The notes below the pieces were generated by a model that saw only the letters and a program-made list of their open reading frames with translations, did no database searches and was not told the DNA's origin. Below are positions 36,165 through 43,940 of a DNA stretch of 64,000 nucleotides, in pieces (the stretch's first letter is position 1; each line of letters opens with the position of its first letter). The DNA is from Pedobacter yulinensis (GTDB lineage Bacteria > Bacteroidota > Bacteroidia > Sphingobacteriales > Sphingobacteriaceae), in the NCBI RefSeq assembly GCF_003029735.1, contig NZ_KZ686268.1:558001-622000 (forward strand), read 5' to 3'. Made by a program: the position numbers and the translations under genes.

Positions 36165-36824
36165 ATGACCATCCATAAAGAAGGCTATACCAGCATTGCC
36201 ATTACTGTACTTTTTATCTTTATACTCAACGCAGTAATTGACTACCGTTTCGGTGATGTTGCCTGGTTACGCTGGCTGGTTTACATTGTATCGGTAGCGT
36301 TGTTTCTGATCGTGCTGCAGTTTTTCCGCAGCCCGCGACGCATGTTCAGCGCGGGCGATAACCTGGTCATCTGCCCGGCAGACGGCAAGGTCGTCGTTAT
36401 CGAAGAGACCGAAGAAGGGGAGTACTTTAAAGACAAACGCCTGCAGGTATCGGTATTTATGTCTCCGATCAACGTTCACGTGAACCGCAACCCAATTTCG
36501 GGTACAGTGAAGTTCTTCAAATACCACCCCGGTAAATACCTTGCCGCCTGGAATCCGAAATCCTCAACAGAAAACGAACGCACCACGGTAGTTGTCGAAA
36601 ATGCCGAAGGTACACCTGTATTGTTCAGGCAGATTGCCGGCGCACTGGCCCGCCGCATTGTCTGGTATGTCAAAGAAGGCGACGAGGTCAAGCAGGCTGA
36701 AGAGTTCGGCTTCATCAAGTTTGGCTCACGGGTCGATATCTTTCTGCCGCTTGGAACCAAAATAAATGTTAACTTGGGTGATGTTGTCAGGGGCGGAATT
36801 ACCACCCTGGCAGAGTTAACATAA
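36165..36824 (+). CDS. psd: Phosphatidylserine decarboxylase, short family
   Basis: A 219-residue proenzyme that converts phosphatidylserine to phosphatidylethanolamine at the inner membrane after self-cleavage to a pyruvoyl form. Two hydrophobic helices (about 10-28 and 36-53) anchor it. The conserved core VFMSPINVHVNRNP (His at about 106) is present, and the cleavage site is the Gly-Ser of KFGSRVDIFLP near residue 188, so the alpha chain starts at that Ser. This is the short form with FGSR rather than LGST. A small secreted protein gene follows after 5 bases. Confidence 0.94.
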   Translation: MTIHKEGYTSIAITVLFIFILNAVIDYRFGDVAWLRWLVYIVSVALFLIVLQFFRSPRRMFSAGDNLVICPADGKVVVIEETEEGEYFKDKRLQVSVFMSPINVHVNRNPISGTVKFFKYHPGKYLAAWNPKSSTENERTTVVVENAEGTPVLFRQIAGALARRIVWYVKEGDEVKQAEEFGFIKFGSRVDIFLPLGTKINVNLGDVVRGGITTLAELT

Positions 36825-36829
36825 ATACA

Positions 36830-37039
36830 ATGAAAAAAGCAATTCTATTCCTTGGTCTGGTCTTTTTTGCGGCAGTTTCACAAGCGCAGACCAGCCCCGC
36901 GAAAAGCAAGGAGCCCGCTAAAAAGCCGGTACAGGCCGGGGTCAAGGATGACCTGGCGGCTAAAAAGTCATGTTGCATGAAAAAACCTGCCAGGTTCAGT
37001 TCGGCTAAGCCCCAACCAAAAAAAGAAACCAAAAGCTAG
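36830..37039 (+). CDS. Small secreted Lys/Ala-rich protein with a Cys pair
   Basis: A 69-residue exported protein: signal peptide MKKAILFLGLVFFAAVSQA, then a low-complexity chain rich in Lys, Ala, Pro and Ser with adjacent Cys48-Cys49. No family is recognised. It starts 5 bases after the psd stop codon, so it shares that transcript. Its gene ends 11 bases before the convergent MscS gene. The mature protein is about 49 residues, strongly basic, and probably unstructured. Confidence 0.65.
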   Translation: MKKAILFLGLVFFAAVSQAQTSPAKSKEPAKKPVQAGVKDDLAAKKSCCMKKPARFSSAKPQPKKETKS

Positions 37040-37050
37040 CACAAACCCCG

Positions 37051-38166
37051 CTAGACCTGCCGCTGCGTTGGGTAGGCAAAATCCGACCCGTTCTTCTTTA
37101 CAATATCCATTACCTGGAAATTGATCCGTTCCTTGATCTGGAGGTAATCGGCATGGGCGGCACTGCTTACAAAATACGTAACGTCTATATTGATGGCAAA
37201 GTCGCCGAAGCTGTCCAGATGCACTGTGTAATCTTTCATAATTTCGGCTTCTGCCTCAAGTACATCTTTGATGTCTTTAATGATCTGCCTGAGCTGGCTA
37301 TCGCCCGTTTCGTAAACAAGCCCCACTGCAAATTTCACCTTACGCAGGTTGCGCAGCGTAATGTTCTCCAGCACACCGTCTATCATGGCCTTATTTGGAA
37401 TGGTAACCATAGTCTTATCTGATGAGCGGATCAGCGTACTGCGAAAGCCAACTTTCTCGACCGTTCCTTCTACACCGTCTACCTTAACCAGGTCTCCGAC
37501 AGTAAAGGGCTTGTCAAGAAAAATGGTAAACGAACCCAGCAGGTTTTCCAGGCTTTCTTTGGCGGCAAGCGCAATGGCAATACCACCGATGCCCAGACCA
37601 GTGATCAGCGTGAGTACATTGATCTCGAATACAAAGCCCAGCAGCACGAAAAAACCAACAAAGCAGATCAGCGTCTTGGTCAGTTCTTTCAGAAAGGGCA
37701 CGAGCTGCCCGTTACCCCGGTTCTGGGTCTGTTCGGCCTTGTGCAGCAACACATGCGAAATAAAATCGATGATGCGCAGAATGATCCAGAACACAGAGAT
37801 CAGGATCATGAAGAGGAATATCTTATCGATAAATTCACCCACGCTTACAGGTATCTTCTCTTTTGCCTTGCCTACCACTTTGGTATAGCGGTATAACGTT
37901 TCGTCGAGCGGATATTTGAGCTGGTTTATGGCCAGGTATCCGGTCGTAAAGGTCAGAAGCGATTCGATCGGTTTGAGCAGCAGGGCAATGAAGGTATCGC
38001 CGCTGGTGTTGTCAGCGAATCTTTTGAACAGGCGGTAAAGCAGTACACTCAGGAACTTGGAGACCAGGCGTTTGAATACAAGCCCGACCAGAATGATTCC
38101 GAGGAAAAAACAGTAGTCTTTTACCGTATTGCCCCAGAACACCTGTTCAAAAAATTCGTGATCCAT
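37051..38166 (-). CDS. MscS-family mechanosensitive ion channel
   Basis: A 371-residue small-conductance mechanosensitive channel that releases solutes on hypo-osmotic shock. Transmembrane helices lie at about 15-35, 60-80, 110-135 and 155-180; the pore helix TM3 and the start of the beta domain read GIGGIAIALAAKESLENLLGS and KPFTVGDLVKVDG (about 195-230). The C-terminal alpha/beta vestibule covers about 260-360. Gap to the upstream dehydrogenase gene is 1 base, so they are co-transcribed. Confidence 0.94.
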   Translation of the reverse strand: MDHEFFEQVFWGNTVKDYCFFLGIILVGLVFKRLVSKFLSVLLYRLFKRFADNTSGDTFIALLLKPIESLLTFTTGYLAINQLKYPLDETLYRYTKVVGKAKEKIPVSVGEFIDKIFLFMILISVFWIILRIIDFISHVLLHKAEQTQNRGNGQLVPFLKELTKTLICFVGFFVLLGFVFEINVLTLITGLGIGGIAIALAAKESLENLLGSFTIFLDKPFTVGDLVKVDGVEGTVEKVGFRSTLIRSSDKTMVTIPNKAMIDGVLENITLRNLRKVKFAVGLVYETGDSQLRQIIKDIKDVLEAEAEIMKDYTVHLDSFGDFAINIDVTYFVSSAAHADYLQIKERINFQVMDIVKKNGSDFAYPTQRQV

Positions 38167-38167
38167 A

Positions 38168-39394
38168 TTACAAGAGTTGTTTCAATGCAATTTCGAAAGC
38201 CGTTGCAGACAACTGCACTTTTAACGGCCGGAGTTCGTGAATATTTTTCAATGCCTGGGCTATTACTTCAGAAACATCGCTGAAGATAGCGTCGTCGCTC
38301 ATTTCTACATTGCGCTGCATCAGGTAGGCGAAAACCCGGGCCATGCCACAGTTGGCAATGAAATCGGGAATAACCGCCACATGATTATCGGCATACTCCA
38401 TGATCTGGCCAAAAAAGATTTCCTTATCGGCAAAGGGAACGTTTGCACCGCAGGCAATTACCTCGAGTCCCCAGGCAATCATCTGATCCAGCTCTGCCTG
38501 CTGTACCAGCCGGGAGGCGGCGGCTGGTACAAAGATTTCTGCGCCGGTTGCCCATATCTGCCTGTTGGCTTCTTCGAAGGATACCAGCCGCTCAGCGATC
38601 AGGGTATTACCCTGCCTGTTGTTAAACAGCTCCTCGATCTCCCTGAACGAGAACCCCCCGGGGCTGACCAGGCCGCCCACCCGGTCAATGATGCCAACAA
38701 TGCGCACACCTTGTTGTGCCAGGTAATAACCGGCTGCAGCGGCCACATTGCCCCAGCCCTGTATAATGGCGCGCTTTCCGCTCAGTTCGCCACCCCAAAG
38801 GTTGTAAAAATGCCGGATGGACTCTGCAACGCCATAGCCGGTGATCATGTCGGCCACCTTATATTTCCGCTTGATATCGGGTGTATAATTCAGGTCTTCC
38901 AGGACCTTCGACACACCATACCGAAGCTGCCCGATCTGGTGAATGCGTTCATTTTCCCTTGCCTGGTAATGCCCGCTGATGACCCCTTCCTGCGGGTGCC
39001 ACAGGCCGTAATTTTCGGTGATGGGAATGACCTCATGGATTTCGTCGATATTGAGGTCGCCGCCTGTGCCATAATAGTTTTTCAGTAGCGGCATGACCGC
39101 CTTGTACCACCGCTCCAGTACTTCTTTCTTACGCGGGTCGGCCGGATCGAAATTGATTCCTGATTTTGCACCACCGATAGGCGGGCCTGATACGGTAAAT
39201 TTCACCTCCATCGTTTTGGCAAGCGATTCGACCTCACGTTTGTCCAGGCCTTTCCGCATGCGTGTACCACCGCCCGCCGCCCCCCCGCGAAGGGAGTTGA
39301 TCACCACCCAGCCTTCGGCTTCCGTCTCCGTGTCTTTCCACTCAAACACGATTTCGGGGCGCCGGGTCTCGAATTTTTCTAAAAGTTCTTTCAT
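38168..39394 (-). CDS. Glu/Leu/Phe/Val-type amino acid dehydrogenase
   Basis: A 408-residue NAD(P)-dependent oxidative deaminase of the GDH family. Start at ATG 39394; the frame extends to a TTG at 39427 that lies before the promoter element and is rejected. The substrate domain has GGAAGGGTRM and the catalytic Lys77 in PPIGGAKSGI; the Rossmann domain has IQGWGNVAAAAGYYLA near 210. The amino-acid preference cannot be set from sequence; layout is closest to glutamate dehydrogenase. The MscS gene follows after 1 base. Confidence 0.88.
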   Translation of the reverse strand: MKELLEKFETRRPEIVFEWKDTETEAEGWVVINSLRGGAAGGGTRMRKGLDKREVESLAKTMEVKFTVSGPPIGGAKSGINFDPADPRKKEVLERWYKAVMPLLKNYYGTGGDLNIDEIHEVIPITENYGLWHPQEGVISGHYQARENERIHQIGQLRYGVSKVLEDLNYTPDIKRKYKVADMITGYGVAESIRHFYNLWGGELSGKRAIIQGWGNVAAAAGYYLAQQGVRIVGIIDRVGGLVSPGGFSFREIEELFNNRQGNTLIAERLVSFEEANRQIWATGAEIFVPAAASRLVQQAELDQMIAWGLEVIACGANVPFADKEIFFGQIMEYADNHVAVIPDFIANCGMARVFAYLMQRNVEMSDDAIFSDVSEVIAQALKNIHELRPLKVQLSATAFEIALKQLL

Positions 39395-39413
39395 GAATAT
39401 TTCGTTAGTGCCG

Positions 39414-39421
39414 CAAAGATA
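39414..39421 (-). promoter_or_regulatory. -7 promoter element of the dehydrogenase-mscS operon
   Basis: Minus strand TATCTTTG, exact match, 19 bases upstream of ATG 39394. It begins at the end of the T-run of the rplS terminator, so the end of one transcription unit and the start of the next touch. Confidence 0.72.
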
Positions 39422-39456
39422 AAACAAAAAGCCTCCACGATATATATCGTGGAGGC
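39420..39456 (-). terminator. Intrinsic terminator downstream of rplS
   Basis: A 26-base perfect palindrome (39431-39456) followed on the minus strand by TTTTTGTTTT (39430-39421). It lies 25 bases after the rplS stop codon. Confidence 0.88.
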
Positions 39457-39481
39457 TTCGTTATCTTTATAAAAAGGGTAA

Positions 39482-39829
39482 TTAAACTCTCTTTGATTTG
39501 ATACGGGCTGCTTTACCGGTCAATGCACGCAGGTAGAACAATTTCGCTCTGCGAACTTTACCGTAGCTGTTCACCTCAACTTTCTCAATATTAGGAGAGT
39601 TGAAAGGGAAGATACGCTCTACACCCACACCGTTGCTCATTTTACGAACAGTAAAAGTTTCGTTGGCACCGGCGCTGTTGCGCTGGATCACAACACCCTG
39701 GTAAATCTGAACACGTTCTTTATTACCTTCGCGAATTTTATAGTGCACGCTCACTGTATCTCCTGATTTGAACGCAGGAAACTCTTTCTGGGCGATGGCC
39801 TGCTCTTCAACAAATTTTACTAAATCCAT
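39482..39829 (-). CDS. rplS: 50S ribosomal protein L19
   Basis: A 115-residue L19, located at the 30S-50S interface. The [19 protein letters not shown] and [13 protein letters not shown] motifs and the basic C-terminus (RIKSKRV) match the family at normal length. It is the last gene of the rpsP-rimM-trmD-rplS group, separated from trmD by 139 AT-rich bases with no exact promoter match, and ends in a strong terminator. Confidence 0.97.
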   Translation of the reverse strand: MDLVKFVEEQAIAQKEFPAFKSGDTVSVHYKIREGNKERVQIYQGVVIQRNSAGANETFTVRKMSNGVGVERIFPFNSPNIEKVEVNSYGKVRRAKLFYLRALTGKAARIKSKRV

Positions 39830-39968
39830 GATTTTAAGCTATTAAACTGAATTTCTTTTCCCTGAAATTCGGACTGCAATATTAGGCAAATTTTCTGAAA
39901 ATTAAAAACAGTTTTTATTTTTTTCAACATTCTGAACGAAATCAACATTCGGCAGGCTAACATCCTGA

Positions 39969-40643
39969 TTACTTTAGCAGATCTGGCCGGCGCTGCCGCG
40001 TACGTTCCAGCGCCTGTTCATGCCGCCATTCGTCGATTCTGGCCTGGTGCCCGCTCAGCAAAATATCGGGCACACGGTGTCCGTTCCAGTCAGCCGGCCG
40101 TGTGTAGACGGGAGCATCGAGCAGGTCGTCCTGGAAACTGTCGCTAAGCGCCGAGGTTTCGTCAGAGAGTACGCCGGGTATCAGCCTCACTACCGCGTCG
40201 ACCACGATAGCGGCCGGCAGTTCACCGCCTGATAACACATAATCGCCCACCGAGATCTCGCGGGTAACAAACAGGTCCCTGATGCGCTGGTCAATGCCTT
40301 TATAGTGCCCGCATAAAATGATCAGGTTTTGTTTAATGGACAGCTCGTTGGCTATGCCCTGGTTCAGTGTCACGCCATCGGGCGTCATAAAAATAACCTC
40401 GTCGTAAGCGCGTTCGGCTTTTAGCGCCCCGATACACTGCGCAAACGGCTCAATCATCATGACCATGCCGCTGCCACCTCCGTAAGGGTAATCATCTACG
40501 CTCTTTTGTTTGTGCGTGGAATAGTCGCGCAAGTTGTGCACAACGATCTCTGCAAGGCCCTTTTTCTGGGCACGCTGTAAAATTGAATGGGCAAATGGAC
40601 TTTCCAGCAAGCCGGGCAGTACGGTAATGATATCGAAACGCAT
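39969..40643 (-). CDS. trmD: tRNA (guanine-N1)-methyltransferase
   Basis: TrmD methylates G37 of tRNAs reading CNN/CGG codons and so prevents frameshifting. The 224-residue SPOUT enzyme has [10 protein letters not shown] (about 53-62), the trefoil-knot SAM site [11 protein letters not shown] and GDYVLSGGE with the catalytic Asp in the SDSFQ region of the flexible linker. The C-terminal helical domain binds the anticodon arm (about 165-224). It follows rimM after 18 bases. Confidence 0.96.
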   Translation of the reverse strand: MRFDIITVLPGLLESPFAHSILQRAQKKGLAEIVVHNLRDYSTHKQKSVDDYPYGGGSGMVMMIEPFAQCIGALKAERAYDEVIFMTPDGVTLNQGIANELSIKQNLIILCGHYKGIDQRIRDLFVTREISVGDYVLSGGELPAAIVVDAVVRLIPGVLSDETSALSDSFQDDLLDAPVYTRPADWNGHRVPDILLSGHQARIDEWRHEQALERTRQRRPDLLK

Positions 40644-40661
40644 AATCGCGGTATTTATAGA

Positions 40662-41189
40662 TTATCCTTCCAGGTAAACTTCCAGCAGGCCTTCAGGAAG
40701 ATCGGTCTCTACAGACCCGGCTTGCTGGTCAATCGCCATGATAAAGTCTTCATTGAGTGGAAAGAGCACTTCCTTCTCCCTGTACAGGAGCGCTGCAACA
40801 AATTGCTGCGGGTAAACATGCACATCGGTAATTTGGCCCAGCAGGCCAAGGCGCCGGTCTGTTACCGTAAACCCTTTCAGATCGGTAAAGGCAAAGTCAT
40901 CTTCGCCGGCAACCGGTTTTTCGGCCAGCGGCAGGTACACTTTTTTTCTGACCAGCGGCTGTGCCTTATCAATATGGTCTACATCGTCGAGCAACAGGTA
41001 CCCAGTGCTGTTGGCATGGATCTTCAGGCTGGCGACAAAATAGGGAACAAGTTTGCCCGACATATCAAAAAAGAATACCTGGGGGTCGAGCTGGTCATAA
41101 CGGTCGGCTTCGAAAAAAACCTGCAGTTCGCCTTTAAGGCCGCGGGTCTTGGTAATGTAACCGACATAAAATGCTTCTTCGTGTTTCAT
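40662..41189 (-). CDS. rimM: 16S rRNA processing factor RimM
   Basis: A 175-residue ribosome maturation factor for the 30S head. The N-terminal RimM domain begins GYITKTRGLKGELQVFFE; the C-terminal PRC barrel ends LFPLNEDFIMAIDQQAGSVETDLPEGLLEVY, here broken into two family motifs: PLNEDFI and LPEGLLE. It lies between rpsP and trmD, the conserved order. A hairpin terminator (41221-41258) sits between rpsP and rimM. Confidence 0.94.
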   Translation of the reverse strand: MKHEEAFYVGYITKTRGLKGELQVFFEADRYDQLDPQVFFFDMSGKLVPYFVASLKIHANSTGYLLLDDVDHIDKAQPLVRKKVYLPLAEKPVAGEDDFAFTDLKGFTVTDRRLGLLGQITDVHVYPQQFVAALLYREKEVLFPLNEDFIMAIDQQAGSVETDLPEGLLEVYLEG

Positions 41190-41220
41190 TTAGGGGCTTT
41201 TCTGAATGGTCAGGTTGTAA

Positions 41221-41258
41221 ATAAAAATAGCGAAGCACCCTGAAGCTGCTTCGCTATT
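41221..41258 (-). terminator. Intrinsic terminator between rpsP and rimM
   Basis: A 12-bp stem (41226-41237 with 41247-41258), 9-nt loop, then T-rich sequence on the minus strand (41225-41221). It lies 20 bases after the rpsP stop and 32 before rimM, so it probably attenuates rather than ends the operon. Confidence 0.82.
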
Positions 41259-41277
41259 CTTTAAGATACCTGTGTAT

Positions 41278-41838
41278 TTATCCTGCGTTTTCCTCAGTTG
41301 TACCTTCTGCTGCAGGAGTTTCTCCTTCGGCAACAGGTGCTTCTTCAGTTGTTTCTTCTTCAGCAGCAGGTTCTTCAACCGGTGCGTTTTTCGCAGCTAC
41401 AGCAGCAGCTCTTTCTTCTTTTTTCTTCGCTTCGGCAGCAAGGGCAGCTTTACGGGCTTCAGCTTTCGCGTTTACCAGTTCGTCTTTTTTGCCAGTAATT
41501 TTGTTTGACTTGGCGTCAACCCATGCCTGGAATTTTTCTTCAGCCTGCTCAGCGGTCAAAGCACCTTTTTTAACCCCACCTTCAAGGTGTTTTTTGTAAA
41601 GCACGCCTTTGTAAGAGAGGATCGCTCTTACCGTATCGGTAGGCTGTGCACCTTTGTTGGCCCACTCCAGCGCTTTCTCGAAATCGATATCGATGGTAGC
41701 GGGGTTGGTGTTCGGGTTGTAAGAACCCAGGCGTTCGATAAATTTACCATCGCGTGGAGCACGTGCGTCTGCCACGACTACATGGTAAAAAGGTTTTCCT
41801 TTTTTACCGAACCTTTGCAATCTGATTTTAGTTGCCAT
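41278..41838 (-). CDS. rpsP: 30S ribosomal protein S16 with long Ala/Glu tail
   Basis: A 186-residue S16. Residues 1-85 are the conserved protein ([21 protein letters not shown] core, given here in part as [10 protein letters not shown] and [14 protein letters not shown]). Beyond about residue 90 the chain becomes a helical, Lys/Ala-rich segment and then an acidic Ala/Glu/Thr/Pro-rich tail (about 130-186). Such tails are usual in Bacteroidota. It is the first gene of the rpsP-rimM-trmD-rplS group with its own promoter (41894-41901) and terminator. Confidence 0.96.
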   Translation of the reverse strand: MATKIRLQRFGKKGKPFYHVVVADARAPRDGKFIERLGSYNPNTNPATIDIDFEKALEWANKGAQPTDTVRAILSYKGVLYKKHLEGGVKKGALTAEQAEEKFQAWVDAKSNKITGKKDELVNAKAEARKAALAAEAKKKEERAAAVAAKNAPVEEPAAEEETTEEAPVAEGETPAAEGTTEENAG

Positions 41839-41893
41839 TCTTTACTTGGTTTATGTATTCAACATAGTTCCCGGAGCTTCATGCTGCGGGCCG

Positions 41894-41901
41894 CAAAGAT
41901 A
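41894..41901 (-). promoter_or_regulatory. -7 promoter element of rpsP
   Basis: Minus strand TATCTTTG, exact match, with a 55-base leader before ATG 41838. Confidence 0.72.
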
Positions 41902-41995
41902 AGTAAAATACTGAAAACTAAAAACATCTGTTATTAATTTGATTTCTGGATATTTGAGTGCCGGCATGAGTTCGCAAACCGGCCATTCAACCCTT

Positions 41996-42517
41996 ATGAA
42001 AAGAATTGTAATTGACATGGATGAGGTCATCGCAGATGCGATCGGCAAATTCGTGTATTTGTATAACCGCGACTACGGTGTTCCCCTGGACCTGGAAATT
42101 GCGCCTGGCAATGAAATTTTCCACCACGTTCCGGAACATGCCAATCAAAAATGGTTCGATTACATCAACGAACCGGGCTTTTTCAGGGACCTCGGGGTTA
42201 TTCCCGGCAGTCAGGAAGTGATTCGCGCGCTTCATGACAAGTATGAGGTATATATTGTATCGGCAGCCATGGAATTCAGGAACTCGCTAACAGACAAATA
42301 CGATTGGCTTGCCGAGCACTTCCCGTTTATCGGCTGGCAAAACATCATATTCTGCGGCAACAAGATCGTCAACGCAGACATCATGATCGACGACCGCATT
42401 AAAAACTTCAGTGAATTTCCCGGCCGTACACTTTTGTTCAGTTCACCGCATAACCTGTTGCTGACCGGTTATGAGCGGGTAACCACCTGGCATGAGGTGG
42501 GCGAACTCCTGTTGTAA
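41996..42517 (+). CDS. 5'(3')-deoxyribonucleotidase-like HAD phosphatase
   Basis: A 173-residue HAD-superfamily enzyme of the NT5C type, which dephosphorylates deoxyribonucleoside monophosphates. ATG 41996 gives the start MKRIVIDMDEV, with nucleophile Asp7 and acid/base Asp9 in DMDEV; the frame runs back to a TTG at 41939 that would add 19 unrelated residues. Motif II is IVSAAMEF and the last acidic motif is IMIDDRIKNF. A near-match -7 element (TTAATTTG, 41934-41941) lies 54 bases upstream. Confidence 0.88.
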   Translation: MKRIVIDMDEVIADAIGKFVYLYNRDYGVPLDLEIAPGNEIFHHVPEHANQKWFDYINEPGFFRDLGVIPGSQEVIRALHDKYEVYIVSAAMEFRNSLTDKYDWLAEHFPFIGWQNIIFCGNKIVNADIMIDDRIKNFSEFPGRTLLFSSPHNLLLTGYERVTTWHEVGELLL

Positions 42518-42560
42518 CATTTCGCCCCGGGGCGCATCAAAAACGAAAAATTAAAAGACT

Positions 42561-42893
42561 ATGTTAATAACAACCACACCGCAGATTGAAGGATACAAAG
42601 TCGTCAAATACATCGGTCTTGTTACCGGCGAGACCATTATCGGCGCAAACCTGTTCCGCGACCTGTTTGCTGGCATCCGCGACATCGTTGGCGGGCGTTC
42701 CGGTTCTTACGAGCAGGTACTGCGCGAGGCTAAAGATACGGCCCTGAATGAATTGCAGCAGTATGCTCTTGCGCTGGGCGCCAATGCCGTTATCGGAATT
42801 GACCTGGACTATGAAACAATTGGCAGCGGCGGCAGCATGCTGATGGTTACAGCCAGCGGTACTGCCGTGGTTATTGAACAACTTCCGGCCTAA
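42561..42893 (+). CDS. YbjQ/UPF0145-family protein
   Basis: A 110-residue protein of the YbjQ (UPF0145, 'heavy-metal-binding' annotated) family. It has [34 protein letters not shown] and [13 protein letters not shown], the family's core blocks, and forms a pentamer-like fold in solved members. The biochemical role is unknown; the metal-binding label is historical. Stop codon overlaps that of the convergent pfkA gene. Confidence 0.88.
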   Translation: MLITTTPQIEGYKVVKYIGLVTGETIIGANLFRDLFAGIRDIVGGRSGSYEQVLREAKDTALNELQQYALALGANAVIGIDLDYETIGSGGSMLMVTASGTAVVIEQLPA

Positions 42894-43888
42894 AGCGACA
42901 GGATATCAACCAGCTTCATCCAACCGGGTGTTACGGTTTCGGCATCAATATGTTTAATCGCTTGCGAAAACGGCGTGTAGGTTACCTCCTGATTCACCAG
43001 GCCCACCATCACGCCGCTTTTGCTGCTTAACAGCCCCTCTACAGCTGCGACACCGAGCCGGCTGGCCAGTACCCGGTCCATGCAACTGGGTTTGCCCCCG
43101 CGCTGAATATGGCCGAGTACCGAAACGCGGATATCGTAGTTCGGAAATTTTTCTTTCAGGGTTTCGCCAATCTGGAATGATCCGCCCGAACGGTCGCCTT
43201 CTGCTACCACGATAATTTTAGAAGACTTGTCCTTTCGGCCGCGCTCCAGGCGGTCAATCAGGTCATTTACGGTCATTTTGGCTTCAGGAATCATGATCGA
43301 CTCTGCGCCTACGCCGATACCGCTGCGCAAGGCAATCAGCCCGGAGTCCCGGCCCATCACCTCGACAATAAAAAGCCTGTTGTGCGACTCTGCCGTATCC
43401 CTGATCCGGTCAACTGCCTCAACGACCGTATTCAGGGCAGAGTCATAACCAATTGTAAAGTCTGTTCCGGCAAGGTCATTATCAATGGTACCCGGCAAGC
43501 CAACGATTGGAATATCAAATTCCTGTGAAAAAACATTGGCGCCGGTAAAGGTACCGTCTCCACCAATTACAACAAGTGCATCAATCCGTTTGGCGCGAAG
43601 GTTCTTGTAAGCAAGCTCCCGGCCTTCTTTGGTCATAAAACCTTCGCTGCGTGCCGTTTTGAGAACAGTACCGCCGCGCTGTATAATATTGGCTACCGAT
43701 TTTCGGTCCAGGTGCATAAACTCATTTTTGATGAGCCCATCATAACCCCTGATCACTCCGGTAGTATACAGATTATAGTAGTAACTGGCCCTGACTACGG
43801 CACGGATGGCCGCATTCATTCCCGGCGAATCGCCGCCCGAAGTCAGGATGCCAATATTTTTTATTTTAACAGCTTTGATAGATTCCAT
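42890..43888 (-). CDS. pfkA: ATP-dependent 6-phosphofructokinase
   Basis: A 332-residue phosphofructokinase, the committing step of glycolysis. The ATP site has GGDSPGMNA (18-26) and GGDGT (109-113); Gly112 rather than Asp at this site marks the ATP-dependent type over the pyrophosphate type. The catalytic motif TIDND (134-138, Asp136) and VEVMGRDSG and LGHIQRGG motifs are intact. Length is typical of the bacterial single-domain enzyme. The dsbD-like gene ends 52 bases upstream on the same strand, but a shared transcript cannot be shown. Confidence 0.95.
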   Translation of the reverse strand: MESIKAVKIKNIGILTSGGDSPGMNAAIRAVVRASYYYNLYTTGVIRGYDGLIKNEFMHLDRKSVANIIQRGGTVLKTARSEGFMTKEGRELAYKNLRAKRIDALVVIGGDGTFTGANVFSQEFDIPIVGLPGTIDNDLAGTDFTIGYDSALNTVVEAVDRIRDTAESHNRLFIVEVMGRDSGLIALRSGIGVGAESIMIPEAKMTVNDLIDRLERGRKDKSSKIIVVAEGDRSGGSFQIGETLKEKFPNYDIRVSVLGHIQRGGKPSCMDRVLASRLGVAAVEGLLSSKSGVMVGLVNQEVTYTPFSQAIKHIDAETVTPGWMKLVDILSL

Positions 43889-43940
43889 AACATCTCATGT
43901 TTTCAGCAAGACGCGAATTTAACAAGAATCTGCTAAGCAC

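Noticed and set aside
41190..41378. A Lys/Leu-rich 62-codon frame on the minus strand at the end of rpsP
   Set aside because: It is an out-of-frame reading of the S16 tail and crosses the terminator hairpin.
42523..42534. 12-base GC palindrome after the deoxyribonucleotidase gene
   Set aside because: No loop and no T-run; not a convincing terminator or operator.
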